Positions 1-14,211 are shown, numbered from the stretch's first letter. The stretch: 64,000 nucleotides of DNA from Epiperipatus broadwayi (GCA_028023455.1 JAQFVV010012402.1:11636292-11700291); one strand, 5' to 3'. The notes: a model not told the origin generated them from the sequence alone. Program-made: numbers and translations.

Positions 1-187
1 CATAAGAATTAACAACAGAAGAGTGTGCTACAGTATTTTCAACTTCAGAAGACGGTGATTTTTGAGGCACTTTATCATATAAGAACTCAGAAGCAAATGG
101 AGAAGACTGCTGAGTTCTATCTTTTTTTTCTTTACTTTTAAATCCAGAGGCATATGGACTAGTGGCTCGTAAATTTTGAGATCTGTC
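1..187 (-). CDS. Internal coding exon (partial) of an unrecognised minus-strand gene
   Basis: Read on the minus strand, an AG acceptor after an AT-rich stretch (188-189) is followed by an open frame of 62 codons plus one base that runs out of the window. The peptide begins DRSQNLRATSPYASGF and is Ser/Pro/Lys-rich. It contains two similar short motifs, SPYASGF and SPFASEF, about 18 residues apart. Frame 0 is fully open from the acceptor, and this matches the phase-0 donor of the start-codon exon at 39020, so both can belong to one transcript. Other exons may lie between. The sequence looks disordered rather than enzymatic. The SPxAS motifs faintly recall centrosomal/ciliary proteins such as CSPP1, but I could not establish homology. 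The exon call is fairly strong; the link to the 39 kb exon is inference. Confidence 0.6.
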
Positions 188-1019
188 CTATATTTCATGC
201 AAAAAATAAAAAATAATAAGAATTAAATCATAATTTTCAAAAATATTTTTAAATTTATTATTAATATATATTTTCTAATGAATAATTATTTAGTATATCT
301 TTAAATCTTTATCTCATTCTACCATATTTTTTTTTTTACTTATTGTTTCTTCTCTTTCCCATTTCTCTTATTCTTATTCTATTTTCTTTTACTTTGTTAA
401 TAAGGAATCTGTTTGTTCATCATAAGCTTCTCATACCAATTATCGTTTTTCTTCCCAAAGTATAACAATGGACTTGTATGTTTTTTGCAACCACATTTCC
501 GCCTATTAATTCCAACTCTGATTTTTTTTTTTCTACAGTTTTTCTATTTATGTTTTTTTTTACTTCTAGAATTAAATTGTCCATAACTGTTTACAATTGG
601 TTGCTAAAAATATCAATTAGATTAATAAACATATAATTGATTTTCTACATATAATAAATCAAGACTCTCTAAAACTTAAGCAGGAGTAGATATTTTAATC
701 TAAAATATTAAACATATTTGTTTCTTTCAATTTGCCTTAATTACAGGCACTAAACTAACATGAATAATAATTTAGATAAAAATCCCACAAGAACTTCAAA
801 TATATATATATAAATGACTTAATAGGAAAGAAAAAGAAAATTATCAAAAAAATATATAAAGAAAAATATATTTGCTAACATTATTAAATATAAAATCACA
901 TGCATTCAAAATAAAGCTTCTTATATTAACCTTATTAAGAAAAACAGTACTAACAGTTGATATTTCTAACCTTCAAAATCGATACAATGAATTTTAAATT
1001 AAAACTTGTAAATGATTTA
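188..1019. other. AT-rich intronic sequence, no gene seen
   Basis: This stretch is A/T homopolymer-rich and has stop codons in all frames. I see no repeat with defined ends. If the exon at 1-187 belongs to the 39 kb gene, this is intron. Confidence 0.5.
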
Positions 1020-2890
1020 AAAACATGAATAGATTAAGAAGATGCTTCAAACTTGAATGAAATCAATGAGGAGATTACTAAAAACTGTAAGAAAATTAAG
1101 GATTTACAAGTAATTTTCCTACTGAAATAAGACAATGGAAGAAAATAATAACTAAGAAAGATTTTTAAAATGATTCACTTTCAAGAACAGAATATCTAGA
1201 GTTTTGTAAAGTGGTACATAGAAGAGTTAACAGTGATAGAAGAAAGTATAATTATGAATTGGCAAGGAAAGCTGTAGAAGAGAATAAAGTCTCAAAAGTG
1301 TAAAACAAAATCTTGGTATTGGAAGAAAAGTTATTTTTGAAATAAGAAAAAATGGAATTATTATTAAAATGAAAGATGACATTATGAAATGTGTAGAAGA
1401 GTTCTATAAACAATTATATAGCAATAAAAAACAAGAAAATTAAATATTTATTACAATTATTAAATCTTCCAAATTGATCATCTTTTTAAATGAAGAAGTG
1501 AGACATGCAATAAAATCTAAGAAGAAAAACTACAGGAAATGGTAAAATTATAATTGATATCTTAAGAGCAGGTGAAAAAATACAAAAACTGTTGGCAAAG
1601 TTATATATCAAATGTTTAAATGATAAACGTATACCAGTTGATTGGAAGAATGCAATAGTACTGATATTTAAAAAAGGTGATAAAGATAATAGAAATTATA
1701 GACATATCACGTATCATTCTTCTATCAGTTCTATACAAAATCTTCACCAAGATAATTATGACTTCTTTACAGTAAACATTGTATTTAAATCAACCAAAAA
1801 AAAAACAAGAAGCTGAATTTAATAATGGTTGTATCATGGTGAATCACATCCAGGTATTGAGAGAAAATATAGAAAGGACCAATGAATATCAGTTGCCATT
1901 ATGCTTTGGATTTTTAGCTTACAAAAAGGAATTTTATTCTATAAGTATTTCTACGACCTTTAAAGTATTGAATCATAGACCATTATATTCTGAAGAATAT
2001 ATATCAAAATGCATAGTGAATAGATCACATGATGATACTAAGATTAATATTGAAAAGTATGTATAACAGGGTGAGTCCATAAGTCAAGGAAGTAAAAATT
2101 AATGAAAATTATTTAAGTCATCAAAATTTTGTAGATGATATGGTTGCTTTTTCAAATAATATTTCAAAACTTCAGAAAGTATTGTAAAAGTTATCAGATG
2201 AAAGTAAAAAAGTAGGACTAAAGATAAACGCTAAAAAGAAAATAATGTTCAATAGATTTTCTCAAAGTAAATAAAGATTGATAATCATGAATTAGATGAA
2301 ATTAACATTTATAGATAATTTGGTTTGATTATTAATAAAAATAGTAATGTAAAGGATAAAATTAATTCTAGAATTAAATATGGATCAAGTCCTTTTGATA
2401 GAAATAAATATTAAAAAGAAATATGCCTGTATGTTTGAACAGCAAAATTTTTAATAAATGTGTTTTATCAGTTCTTACTTATGGATCTAAAACATGGACA
2501 TTCACTAGATGAGAAATTTTGATATTTCAGTTCACTTAGTATGGATTCATGTACATTGGGATAACAAGGAAAGATTGAAAATGAAATATATGAATGAGAG
2601 AACAAACAGATATCACTGACATCAATGAAAAAAATTAAACTGATACAGAACTGGTCTAGATTATAATGATAAAATAGATGATAATAGATGACCAACTGAA
2701 GTTTTAAACAGGATTTCAAGAATGTAAAAAAACCTAGAAAGTGACCATAAATGAGATCAGTTGATGAAATAAGTAAGTTTGCTGGTGTATTGTAGAGAAG
2801 AAAGGCTAGAGATCAGAAAAAGGGAATTCAACTTGCAGAAGCCATCATACTCCAGTAAACTGATAATAGTTTAAAATGATAATGATATTA
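1020..2890 (+). mobile_element. Degraded RTE-like non-LTR retrotransposon (reverse transcriptase part)
   Basis: Conceptual translation across several frames gives the order expected of an RTE-type reverse transcriptase. Linker remnants lie at about 1200-1560. DWKNAIVLIFKKGDKDNRNY at about 1639-1700 matches the DWK-x-A-x-x-x-x-x-x-KKGD-x-x-NYR block. An HIQVLRENIERTNEYQLPL stretch follows at about 1846-1902. A degraded motif A (FLAYKKEFYS) has lost its catalytic Asp. QGESIS at about 2068-2085 corresponds to the RQGDxxS turn. The catalytic box survives as FVDD at about 2128-2142. A YGSKTWTFTR block follows at about 2478-2510. The 3' end at about 2850-2890 is rich in TGATAATG-like units, as in many RTE tails. 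Many stops and frameshifts show it is dead. No endonuclease domain is visible upstream, so the copy is 5' truncated. Confidence 0.8.
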
Positions 2891-4739
2891 ACCTTGCTTC
2901 TAGAAAGTTGAGTAATGTCAATGTTTAGATTGATATCAAAATAAAATTTCATTTAAAATCAAAAAACAAAATCTTATGATGCAGTATGGCATAATCCCAT
3001 GATGAAATTTTTTTTAACAAATCTACAGAAAATCAAGTCAAAATTAAAAAACATTATTTAATGAACATTTGTTAAAAACAATCAGCAATTGGAATTATGC
3101 ATACAAAGATAAAACATTTAATAAAACTGTTCATTTAATATCTTGGTTATTTTTTCAAATAAATTTATTATAGTTAATATTATCCAAAATTAATGATACC
3201 AACTTGCAAAACTATAAAATTCATAAATTTAACTTCATTTTTTAATGTATATATAGAATTAAAATGTCTTATAAATGCACATATATTCAAGCAAGTCAGC
3301 TTCCAACAGTAAAAACTAGTACAAATGTAATAAGGAATTACTTCCTTAATTGTTCACATAAATAGCATAAAAAAAATAAAACCTCTTCAAAATCAAATAT
3401 ATTGACCTTTCCTACTGGAAAGAATAATGTAACCAGTTCTGTCATTTAATGTAGACTCGACTAATCAATAGATACTAAACAGTAGTGCTTAAAAAAAATC
3501 ATATCCAGTACTATCCAATCCATACCCCCAGACTAGTTTCTAGTCTATGGCTCTCTTTATTGAGGAGTTTTAAATCTTGATGTAGTCCATCTGGATTTTT
3601 TAAACTAATATATATTTCCTCCAGGAGCCATCTTTCAGTCCTATTTTCATTATCAAATTATCAGCCTGAGATAAGCATGATGTGGCATCTATGGAATATT
3701 CAAGAGTACACAAAGTGGCAGAACTGGAATAGAATAAAAGAAACAGATTTGTTGCATAAAAATATTGTGAAAACTGGAGTTATGTAATTAGTTTATGATA
3801 ATTGGATCAAGGAATATAGATGACAGCAGTTATTAAAAGTCCGAGGATACCAAAATATACAGATACTGAACTGGTTATATAATTTGTCTAATGCAAACAT
3901 TAAGATAGTTTTGAATTTCAGACTGGCGGCTTGATTTCTGGAGGAAAGATGCACTATGTCAATTCAAATCTAAATCTTCTCACTTAGTTAAAAATTAGTG
4001 TGTGATACGAATAGCACATCAACAAATAGGGATTTATTAAACAATACTATCTCTAAGTGGCAAACTGGTATAGGAAAAATAGAATTGCTATATAAGGTAT
4101 CATGTAAACTGGAGCCATATGGTGTTTTGTTAGAATGCCAGATGGTCATTCAATTATTTTACATCCTATTAAATCTGTATAATTTTCATACCTTGTTATT
4201 AACAAAACATAAAATATGGTTACTGCATTCTAAAGATTGGAATCTCTTAATGGATTATATATATAATATGGAACTTGGTGAAAGAAATTTAAAAAGCAGT
4301 CAAACTTTTGCTGATAAACATTACAGGTTGTTTAGTTCTATTTATAATTTAATATTACTACTATGTGTAAAAATGTCATTTTAATGTATGTTTTTTATGA
4401 GAGTGAATATTTAATCAAAGGAAAATCATAATAGTCTTTTAAATTTTATGATTAGTGATTAAAATAGATTTTTTCTTAATAGCTTGTTTAAGTGTATTTA
4501 GTATCTTTCTGGTGGATTGACAGTAACAAGTTAAAATTTAAAAGTAGGGACCCAAAAATAACTGGAATCATTCTCTGGTTTGTGCACCAAATGTAGTATG
4601 TACATATGCTGTCACGTAATACTTCTTGTAGAAATCCTTCTGCATAAATCTGCCAAATAATATTGACATGTGAAATCATGGGCTACATAGCGCATTTTTT
4701 AGTAAAGTGCATTTTGCATATTTGTCAATTTTTTTATAA
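2891..4739. other. Non-coding AT-rich interval, no supported gene
   Basis: Slightly less AT-rich patches occur at about 3520-3960, and a chance 128-codon frame opens at 3998-4384. Neither shows a recognisable motif, splice context or repeat ends. I treat the interval as intron or old unclassified repeat. Confidence 0.4.
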
Positions 4740-5390
4740 TGGCTGAAATATTCGAACAATGTGAAATTCTGTTTTCGTTTACAGAAAACAGCAAGAGCAA
4801 AAGTTATAATGCTTGAAACAAATTATAAGCAAGCTGATTTGGTAAAAACACATGTTTATGAATGATTTAAATGAAATGTTAAATTTACCACATCCTTAAA
4901 AACTTGTCAAGTGAAGTCCAAAGTCAAAATATGCTGATTTTTTTTATGGAAATAGCATTTTTCAGATTTAGTTCATAACAGTCAGGCATTTTATCTGCAA
5001 GTTCTGAAACATTTACATGATGCAGTAAACATAAACATCCTGTTTTATGACAAAAAAAACAAACAGTGCAAACTCCACTCCAACAAGGTGTCATCTCTCA
5101 AAGCGTTGAGTGTGCAATACTTTTTAATTGAACTCACATGACCCAGCTTATCTATCAATCATATTCTCTAGATGTCACTTCATGCAATTTTTTTTAAATT
5201 TCTCGAAAAAACTTTTTTTTTTTTTTTTCAGATTTAGAAGAAGTAGAAAAAATTGGTGAAGGCATTAAAACACATCATATTGCAAGTGTTTCCAGGCTAT
5301 TTTGAAAAATGAAACATGTTTAGATCTGTCTATTGCATCAAATGGATAGTAATTTGAAAGTAATTAAATTTATAACACTTAAAAAATAAA
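4740..5390 (+). pseudogene. Decayed mariner-family transposase with an internal deletion
   Basis: The start region reads MAEIFEQCEILFSF (from 4741), like the N-terminal M-x-x-FEQR-x-x-I-x-F of mariner transposases. An ADLVKTHVYE segment at about 4835-4862 fits the helix-turn-helix portion. After a gap where most of the first half should be, QAFYLQVLKHLHDAV at about 4983-5027 matches the F-YL-x-VL-x-x-L-x-DAV block. Frame-shifted remnants of the HDNAPAH to PYSPDLAPCDFF region follow at about 5060-5200. The C-terminal IASNG-x-x-FE-like block is at about 5334-5355. There are numerous stops, frameshifts and a large deletion, so it is non-functional. I could not identify terminal inverted repeats, so the element ends are not defined. 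Confidence 0.65.
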
Positions 5391-7809
5391 TAAACAATTT
5401 TTTATTATAAAATTCAGGTCTTTTTAGTCTCTCATATTTTATAATTTTGTATTGTCCATCTGAAATTAATATATAGATGGTTATTTTCCTCTGGTTTTGT
5501 AATAAATATTTTGTATAGCATCATTTATAGTTCAAACATATACAACCTCATATAGTTTTAATTTTAATTCCTATAATATATTCATAATTTTAAATTTTTC
5601 TTTATTATCTACTTGTAAATAAATTATTATTTATTAAACTTGAATTTTGAATTTCATTGACCTTAATAAACATAAGGTACAGTAATCATAATTTACATTT
5701 TGAAAATAAACATGGATACACAAGATCTAACTAATGAGTAATATAAATACTATCATTGCACTGGTCTTTGACAATTAATCAAGTTTAATCTAACCTTTTC
5801 ATAAGGGCTTACTGATGTCAAACTATTAATAAATTTTATAATAAAATTCTATTAGTTATTGAGTTTAGTATTTTTTCATGCTTTTGAATATAATATAAAT
5901 ATCAATTGAAATTCTTACGATAAATTTTGAATATTTTACCAACATGGATTCTGCTAAATCTTTATTCACATATTCCATTAGGGACTGCTTCAAAGACTGA
6001 TATAGCACTACCAATTTTAGTTTGTACATGTATTCATTATATATTTGTTATTTTGTTAATATTATTTTAAATTCTTATTTTATAATTTATAGCACCTTAA
6101 TAAGAACTAGCATTTTTTTTAACGTTTTTATTTTATTACTGATTGCATCTGTATGAATTAGAGATTTTGAAGCAAAGATGTATAAAGAGACTTTTATCTT
6201 CTGAATCAATATACTTTTTTTTATCATTATAAACTTTAAATCTTTAGTTTGATTTTAAGAAGACTCTATCTTTCAAGCACTGTACACTTATAATTTTGAT
6301 ACTTCAATTCATATGGCACATCAAAGAGTTTCTCTTAGATCTTATTCAATTTTTACTCTGTGATAGATTGGTATCTCAATTTAGAGATCATAACAGTGTT
6401 CCTCCCATTGTTCTTGTTTTATACTGTTACAGTATATATATATTATACTTTACATATATATATAAATATACACAATCACATAGAAAATGAATGTCCAAAA
6501 GCATGATGAAATGTTTTGAAGTTAAATTTTACCAGTGCTGCAATTAGCTGTGTTGATATGGCATTAGGCTTATTAACTACATATTTATGTTAAGTATAGT
6601 TGAGTTAATATTTTGTGGGAAATTTTATTTCAATGTTATAAAAAACTATATATTATTTTTTTGTTGCTTATCAGTAATATTTTTGATTTCTACTTGTAGA
6701 ATATCTATTTTAGCATTGAATTGAAATATTTCTTGAAATAATCTTCAGTCTAATCATTGTCAACTTAAATTCTCACTTAAAACAATTCCTAGTTATAGCA
6801 CTAAAACTTCTAAGAGTTACAATGCTTCTTTTAAACAGAAAACACCCACAATCTCATTATTTTCTTCGTCATATAGTTTTCATTTAATTTCAGAGTTAAA
6901 TAATATCTAATATTTTCTGTTTTATTCATAACAATATTTTTTATAGATTTTCTTGCTCTTTTCATTGTTCCACTTTTCTATATACCAATTATTTCTAGAA
7001 ACTACATATTAAAATGAAATTTCTCCATTGCTTTCAAATATTCAAAGTTAAAAATTATAGTATCAATTTAGCCTATAAATAAAATATTTATTCCATTTGA
7101 ATTAAAAGTTATCAATTATATTATGATATTTCATACAGCAATAATATGTATATAATTTAAGAAGCTTCTTACCATATGATGTTATTTGCATTATTGTATA
7201 TGATTAATTCTATAAACAGCATGAAACTAGCATGTGAAATTTTCATTGTTTTGCAGCCAAACTGGTATATTGTTTATTGTGAATAGATAATTAATTTAAA
7301 AAAAAGAATGACAATAATAAAATAGCATAATTATTGCATTTTGATAAAATAATAATTGTAAAATGTAGAAAATATATTGATTTTAATATTTTAGATAATT
7401 CAGAATTTGTTTAAAAACAATTTTTAAAAAAATTATATTTCAATATTTTATAAAGCTAATGCTTATATATAAAAATATGTCAAATTTATAAATAAAGTGA
7501 CAATAATAAATGTTCAGCTTTTTAAATTAAATCACTGCAGGATAAAAAAGAAAAAAACAAATCAATAAAATGTATGCCAACAGCTTCTCTAGTCTAGAAA
7601 TGCTTAAATTTTTTACTAATCATCTATCATGTAAAACTAGCTATTTTAAATTTGTGACACTCTTTTCTAATATTCATGAACTAAAAAAATCTAAATTTCA
7701 ATATTAGTTCAGATTAAAGATGGCTTATAACTAATCTATATAATCAATAATATTATAATTTCTAGCTTACATATATATTAAACCAAATGTTATTCTTAGA
7801 TGCTAATCA
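5391..7809. other. AT-rich non-coding interval
   Basis: I see no gene or bounded repeat. A short ATATAT tract lies at about 6430-6475. Open frames here are short and chance-like. Confidence 0.45.
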
Positions 7810-8064
7810 GCCTTTGATATGTGCTGTTTAGTCATGTTATATAGCAAATATGCAGGGCATTCTCAAACCCACTGCAAGATAGAGACTTTTAAAAACTAAG
7901 AATGGCCACCTTATCTTTGTATGCAATTATATAAGCCAATCAAAAGAATTTCAGAATGAGAGCTTTTAAAAATCTCTATCTTGCATTTGGGTTTGAGAGT
8001 ATTCTGCACACTTGCTATAACATCAATGAATTAGTAACATGATTAAAGACCACATGTAAAAGGC
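7810..8064. mobile_element. Foldback MITE-like element (about 255 bp)
   Basis: The two ends are imperfect inverted repeats. The left arm reads CATGTTATATAGCAAATATG and continues through CTCAAACCCACTGCAAGAT and AGAGACTTTTAAAA. The right arm, read in reverse, gives CATGTTACTAATTC, then TATAGCAAGTGTGCAG, CTCAAACCCAAATGCAAGAT and AGAGATTTTTAAAA. Arms of about 75-90 bp flank a short centre near 7900-7950. There is no coding capacity. This fits a non-autonomous DNA transposon; target duplications are not clear, so the superfamily is unassigned. Confidence 0.6.
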
Positions 8065-11000
8065 CAATTACCTTCTGATTAAGACTTACTAATGAAAACT
8101 GCACTTGTAAATTATGTTGTTATTAAACCAAAAGTACTACCAGTAAGTAGTTTCTATTTACTACCTAAATATATTCTTGTCTTGACAACAGATTAATTAT
8201 ATTGTATTCCATTGGTTTATTTAAATATGAGAGCTATGTTATAAGATTTATGTATATATATATATCACTATAAAAACTGAAAAAATAGTTAGAAAGCAAA
8301 CACACACACACACACAAAACAGAATCAATATTGCTGTGCATAAATACATAACCCCATTGCCATAATTAGACAAAGGATATAAACAATAATATAACAGAAT
8401 CACAATAATTGGGTTACAAATTAATATAAGTTACTAAAGGCAGTAGAATAATAGAAAGAATAATAAAATTAATTTAGTTATAAATGTTAATAATTATTAC
8501 TGAATTAAAAATTGAAAACTTTCATTTGTGTAATCAATCAATAGCATATAAAAGTAGCTGTTTACTTTGAGATATAACAATAACAAAAGTAAATAGTTGT
8601 GGGCTCAAACTTAGATTAATAATCGAATATATACAAAGAAGGAAAAAAAAAGGAAGAAAATTATAATAATTCAAATACAAATACAATGTATATATTGAAG
8701 CTATATATATGCTTACATATATATATTTCATATTCCATAAATTAAAAATCATAAAGAGATTTAAATTTAAGTTTTAAATAATTTTAATAAGTAAAAGTTA
8801 TATAGATATTTTATATGCACAGATAAATAATGTATACAGTATAGTCATTATAAAGTATTTTTGTTAAATTAAATAAAATATTTTCTTAAAAGCTGTAAAA
8901 GCTAATTAATTCCAAATTTAGCTTAAAGTAGGTTAAAAGCAAAAGGTATTTTCTCTTAATAATAATTAAAAGTGGAAATGACATTTTAAGAAAAAGTAAT
9001 TAAAATGCTTGAAAATAATTGACATGATTTAATTAAAAAGGCCGTTATTCCTGCTCAAAGATAAGAACTTGCAAATATGGTTTGAGTAAATAAACTTGGA
9101 TCACAATGGATTCTCTGTAGTTATCTACAATCAATAGATCAAAGAATTCAAAAGACAAGCAATGGATCCGAATTTTACTGATAAGCTAACTTCAGAGAAT
9201 ATAAAGTGCTTACAATTTATACAGAGAAGACTTGTCTGCTTCTAGGACTCTATTCTGCTTCCATTATTCTTCATATGCTGTTAAGAGTATTATCATTATT
9301 CGGTTGTTTTGCCAGATCTACAATGCAAGAATAGAGAATCTGTAATCTGCTTCACTCTGTCAAGCTGAAAACCAATCAATGAGTCCTAGAAAAGAAACTA
9401 TCTACATGTGAAGAAACCACCTGAATGTGTGTCCACTACGCATTAACCTATATAAATGAATATGATGTCCAACGCTACAGAAGGAAACAGCTGCCAAAAC
9501 AAGACTGAATTGAGATCTAAGCATTCTAAAAGCATTTGAATTGTGACTTAAACCTTAACATAGCTAGGTTTAATAAAAAAACCACTGACAAAATGAACCA
9601 ATACCTAAAGGACTGGCAGTGAACTTTTACAATGTAACAAGAGGTATGAACTTTAGACAAATTTCTAGTTCATCAGTATTTATCTCTGCTCTAGTAAAAA
9701 AATATCTTAATGAATAATTATTAGTTTAAATCTGTTTATGAACATGTATGGTGAGAGATTACTGCATTGTTTTCTTTAGCAGGCTGTAATTTAATTGGTG
9801 CTAATTTTAAAGTAATAATTTTATAATACTTGGTGAAAGCATATTTTCATAATCTCTAGTCTTGCTATTAAAAATTGTGTGTTAATTAAATCAGTTATTT
9901 CTACTTTATTTAAAATATAATGGCACTGCATAGACAAGATAGATTAAGGTTAATGTAATAGGTTTCAGATGGAGCACACTGCACTTTTGAGATAATATTG
10001 TTGATAAAAATGGATGACTGTCAATCCATCAATTCAGATTATGCTTGTTATATCTGGAATTCATGATTGTAAAACCATTTGCGACTGCTGGTCACTTACT
10101 TTCATTATTTGTTTAAATAGTGATGTGCAGTAAATGAATAATTCCTATCATATATCATCTATTTCATTTTTGTACATGTATAGTGATATGTTTGTGACTG
10201 CTAGTCCTCATATGTATTGCCAAATACTCTAAGAAGTAATACACTGAAGAAGTTTAATTCATACAGTATGCATATGATTTATACATATATTTGCTCTTAT
10301 GTATGAATTATTATAGTACAGATGTTATTTCCTGTGTTATACAATTATATGACTATTTTAATTGCTTGATAAAATCATAACTGAAATTGAGCACACCATC
10401 AATTAGTTAAATTGTTCTTCATTGATAATACTGCATTATCCTCATTTGGAAGCATCATTTAGTCTTAGAACAGCGATAATGAGAGGTATAAATCAATTAG
10501 ATGTTTATGCAGCAGATTGGGGTCCATTCAAAAACATCGAATGACAATAATATTCTAAACTAGAAATGATCAAATCTCAGTTGTTTAAAGACATTTAAAC
10601 TACTGCCTACTATATTTGTGCATAAATTAAAATAATGCTAATAATATTTAAAAAGGTTGAATTATCTTTAATTAATTCATAAAGCAATTAGTAATGTGCA
10701 ACTAAGATATGTTATTCTGTATATATGTAAATAAATGGTGTCTGTCTCATTATTTTTGGCAGTTTGTCATCATTATTTGCAATCAATAACTTAAGTAAAA
10801 TAGTTAAGAGTTTCGTGTTTCTCCCTGACTTTAGCGGGCTGTAAAAGAAAAAATTATCAGTCTGTGACCTCATAATGTGGAATGCACATGTGGATTACCC
10901 TGGATGATTTTCATGTGGGTTGCACAATTTTGTCAGTTAAATATATATGCACACTTAAATGCTTTATAAATTGTCTGGAAAATTATTCTATATACATAAA

Positions 11001-14000
11001 TCATCTAATTTATTTTATTTGACAAAATAATGGTTACACTTTGATATTAGCATATTGGCACAATATTTTTTTATAGAGAGAATCCTACAGAAGTGGTTAA
11101 ATTATCTGCCAGCTTCATAATTTTGTGAACTATTTGAACTGACTATATACAAAGGGAAGTCAAATTGTGACTACCCAATTAGCTGAAACAATCATATCCA
11201 AAACTACTAGTCTGTTTATTGTTTTAAGATTAACAATCTCAGACTATATCTACTAAAAATAGATGAAAGCAAATATGTAAAAAGAAAAAAAACCTACAAA
11301 CAATTTATGGATGTTACGAAGGATTGTAATCAACAGCATAAAACTGCATCTCAAAATGCTTCAAAACTACATGATTCAGTAGCGTGGGAGGAATGTCATC
11401 AAAATTTTAAAAACTGTAAATTATTTACTTTTTTTTAATTATAAAAAATTTTACATGTGATCCTTGCTAAAAAAAAAGTCTATCAAACATACTGCCTTCT
11501 TCTACTACCTGACATAGTTGGAACTATCATGATTTATTGGTTTAATTGAGAATTTATTATATTACTTTTGAAAAAAAAAATTGTGATTATAAATTAGTGT
11601 TTATTGTATTTATTGCTTAAAAACTTAGAAAAACAGTTTTACATATAAAATCTACATCTAATCATTGACATTTATTTAGCTTTCATTGCATTTACATTGC
11701 TTTAAACTTTAATTCTGTGGGATGAAAAATGTTTTAGTTTTTGAATATGGAATTAATTCGGTTCATGTAAAATATAAAGTTTCTAAAAATACGACTGATA
11801 CAGGATTTTGGATTTTCAATTTATCTAGAATGATCAAAAGCATTAAAGTTAAGAATAAATAATACAGCTGCTAGTATTTCAAAACTGTGCAAGATAATTT
11901 GAAACAAGACACAAAAAAACCTAATTTAAGAAACGCATAGAAAATCAGAGAAGAGTAAATTGAATGATAGACTACTCATTTAAGTAGACGAATATAAATA
12001 ATAATTTTTTAAAAAATACAAAATTTAAGCAACTTTCCATTCCAATAATTTTCCAATGAAATTCTAGTAAAATAATAAACTAACATCTATTAACATACTA
12101 ATCATGTCATACATTTATATAAAGATTAATAAATGATATGTTTAATTAAATAAGTGAAAATTAGATTGAGATTTGGTATTAATTTAGGCATCTTGATACT
12201 TTTCTGCATTCACTTTGTTTCTTTATAAGCACTTAAAATTTATTGATACTACAATTAACAAAATTCTAAAAAAAATATTTTCACGACTGCTTGTATTGTT
12301 GTATTAGTGCATATGTATCTTTGCTATATATATATACATAAATACATACATAGTATATAAGCAATACTATTCCTAGAGGTAATTATTAGAATAATTCTGA
12401 AAATGATAATCTGATTAAAATAGTTTTCTGTAATTATTGGTTTAATTTATAAGTTGCAGTTTGAGATTACTGTTTTATAATCTTATCTGAAGACTGATAA
12501 TGCAAATTATTCAGAAATATTATCTACATGAAATGCAACATCTATATTTACAGAATATAGAACATTGTCTTGAACAATTACTGTTCATTAATTAATACAA
12601 TTATACACCCAAGATCTCAATAAAAAATATTAGTCTATGTAAAGATGTCTGAGGTCAAAGAAATTAAGTGTTTTTTTGTTTTTTTTTAAGTTAAAATACT
12701 TTGGCAATATAATCCAAGGAAGACATCTGAATTTGCCTTTAGTCTATCTAGATAGTGACTATTATACTAATATAACATATTGTTTCTGATGTGAAAATAT
12801 AAGTGAAGTTTTCATAAAAATATTTCATTTGGATTTGTTAGGGATAGTTTGATATTTAAACTATTCCCACTATTGAATTAATTATACCCATTATTTATCA
12901 AACTACTTTAAAGCCTGATAGTTATTTTATATTTTTAATACATAAACAGTAACACACACAATACAATAATGTAAATAATTAGATTCTCATATAATATTTA
13001 CACGTTTTAATTTAATTAATAAAACGAATCAGAGATATTTAAAAGTAAACACAATCAAAATGAAAAAAAAAAGCATAATATATCAATCAATTACTAAACA
13101 GATAAAAATGTGATTAATCTTTATCTATTACTTCAATTGTTTATTACAACTTCTAATACATTATCAATACTATGATAAATAAATCAACTTTGTCACAAAA
13201 GGAGTGCAAAATATTGCATTAATGGTTTTATTCTCAATTACCTTAATTATAATGTAACTGTTTCATGGATGTCTTATTTGTAAATTCTTGCTCAAAATTC
13301 CCACCATACTATAGCTATTTAATAACCATATCTTAATTTTTAGCCTACAATTTATAACACTGTCCATTAATATCTACTTTCAATACAATAGTTGCAAAAG
13401 AATTAGACCTTTCATTTTTATAATTTGCACTACTAATCCATTTGTTATAATAAAGTTCATTACAAAACACAGGCATTCCCAAAACAATTTTCAAACACAA
13501 AGAGAAAAAAATGCAGGAGAGAGTATGAAGAGTTTAAATACCATAAGAAATTCTAATCTGTACATATAAGCAAAATTAAGTGTGAAGAATCACATACCAA
13601 AAGTATAAATATCAATCTGTAAAGCAATAAAGAAACATTATCACAATAATTCAAGATAAGTTTTTTTTGGCACCAAATATCATTATATTATAACAACTAA
13701 TTAATGAATTATTATCCAATTAAATATCTGGCAAATACGTTAGTACATTTAATTTTTATAAAACTTATATCACTCTTTTTCATTATTGCCATTTAATGGT
13801 AGTTGAGGAGGATTAAGGAATTAACCAAAAGTACTTTTCAATCCTTCTTTCCCCATTATTACATTTAAATTCGCATCATTTAACATTCATACAACTTAAT
13901 TGAAAGCTATATTGATTTTCTTTTTTTCTGTAAATAATATAGAAAAATTGCATTATGAAAACATCTGAATCAGTTTGGATTTAGTTTACATCAAATTTTG

Positions 14001-14211
14001 AATAAGCTCAATTTTTTTTAACTGTTCATTTATTCTTAAAGCTTGCTTAATTTATTTATTGTTGGAAAAGATATCCTTTTGTTTTATGGCAGCATATATG
14101 ATTCTGCTATTTAGATCCTTTTTCTATTCCATTTCTGATTCCTGAACTAATGAAGATTATTATTATTATAAATATTTTTAATTCTCAATGTTAATTCTAA
14201 ATATATGTCTT
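8065..14211. other. Long AT-rich interval with two less AT-rich blocks
   Basis: No coding exon could be supported in this stretch. Two blocks stand out by base composition: about 9050-9660 and about 10780-10930. Neither has a long open frame, a recognisable domain or clear repeat ends. They could be conserved non-coding sequence or old repeats. A 10-base perfect stem (GGGATAGTTT with its complement, 7-base loop) sits at about 12840-12868. The rest is homopolymer-rich AT sequence. Confidence 0.4.
8300..8317. repeat. (CA)n microsatellite
   Basis: Eight to nine uninterrupted CA units, flanked by A-rich sequence. Confidence 0.9.

Noticed and set aside
1-187. Firm assignment of the gene to CSPP1 or another centrosomal family
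   Set aside because: Only short SPxAS-like motifs and general coiled-coil/acidic composition support it; that is not enough for a gene symbol.
3998-4384. 128-codon open frame on the plus strand
   Set aside because: Composition is typical of chance AT-rich translation, and there is no motif, start context or splice support.
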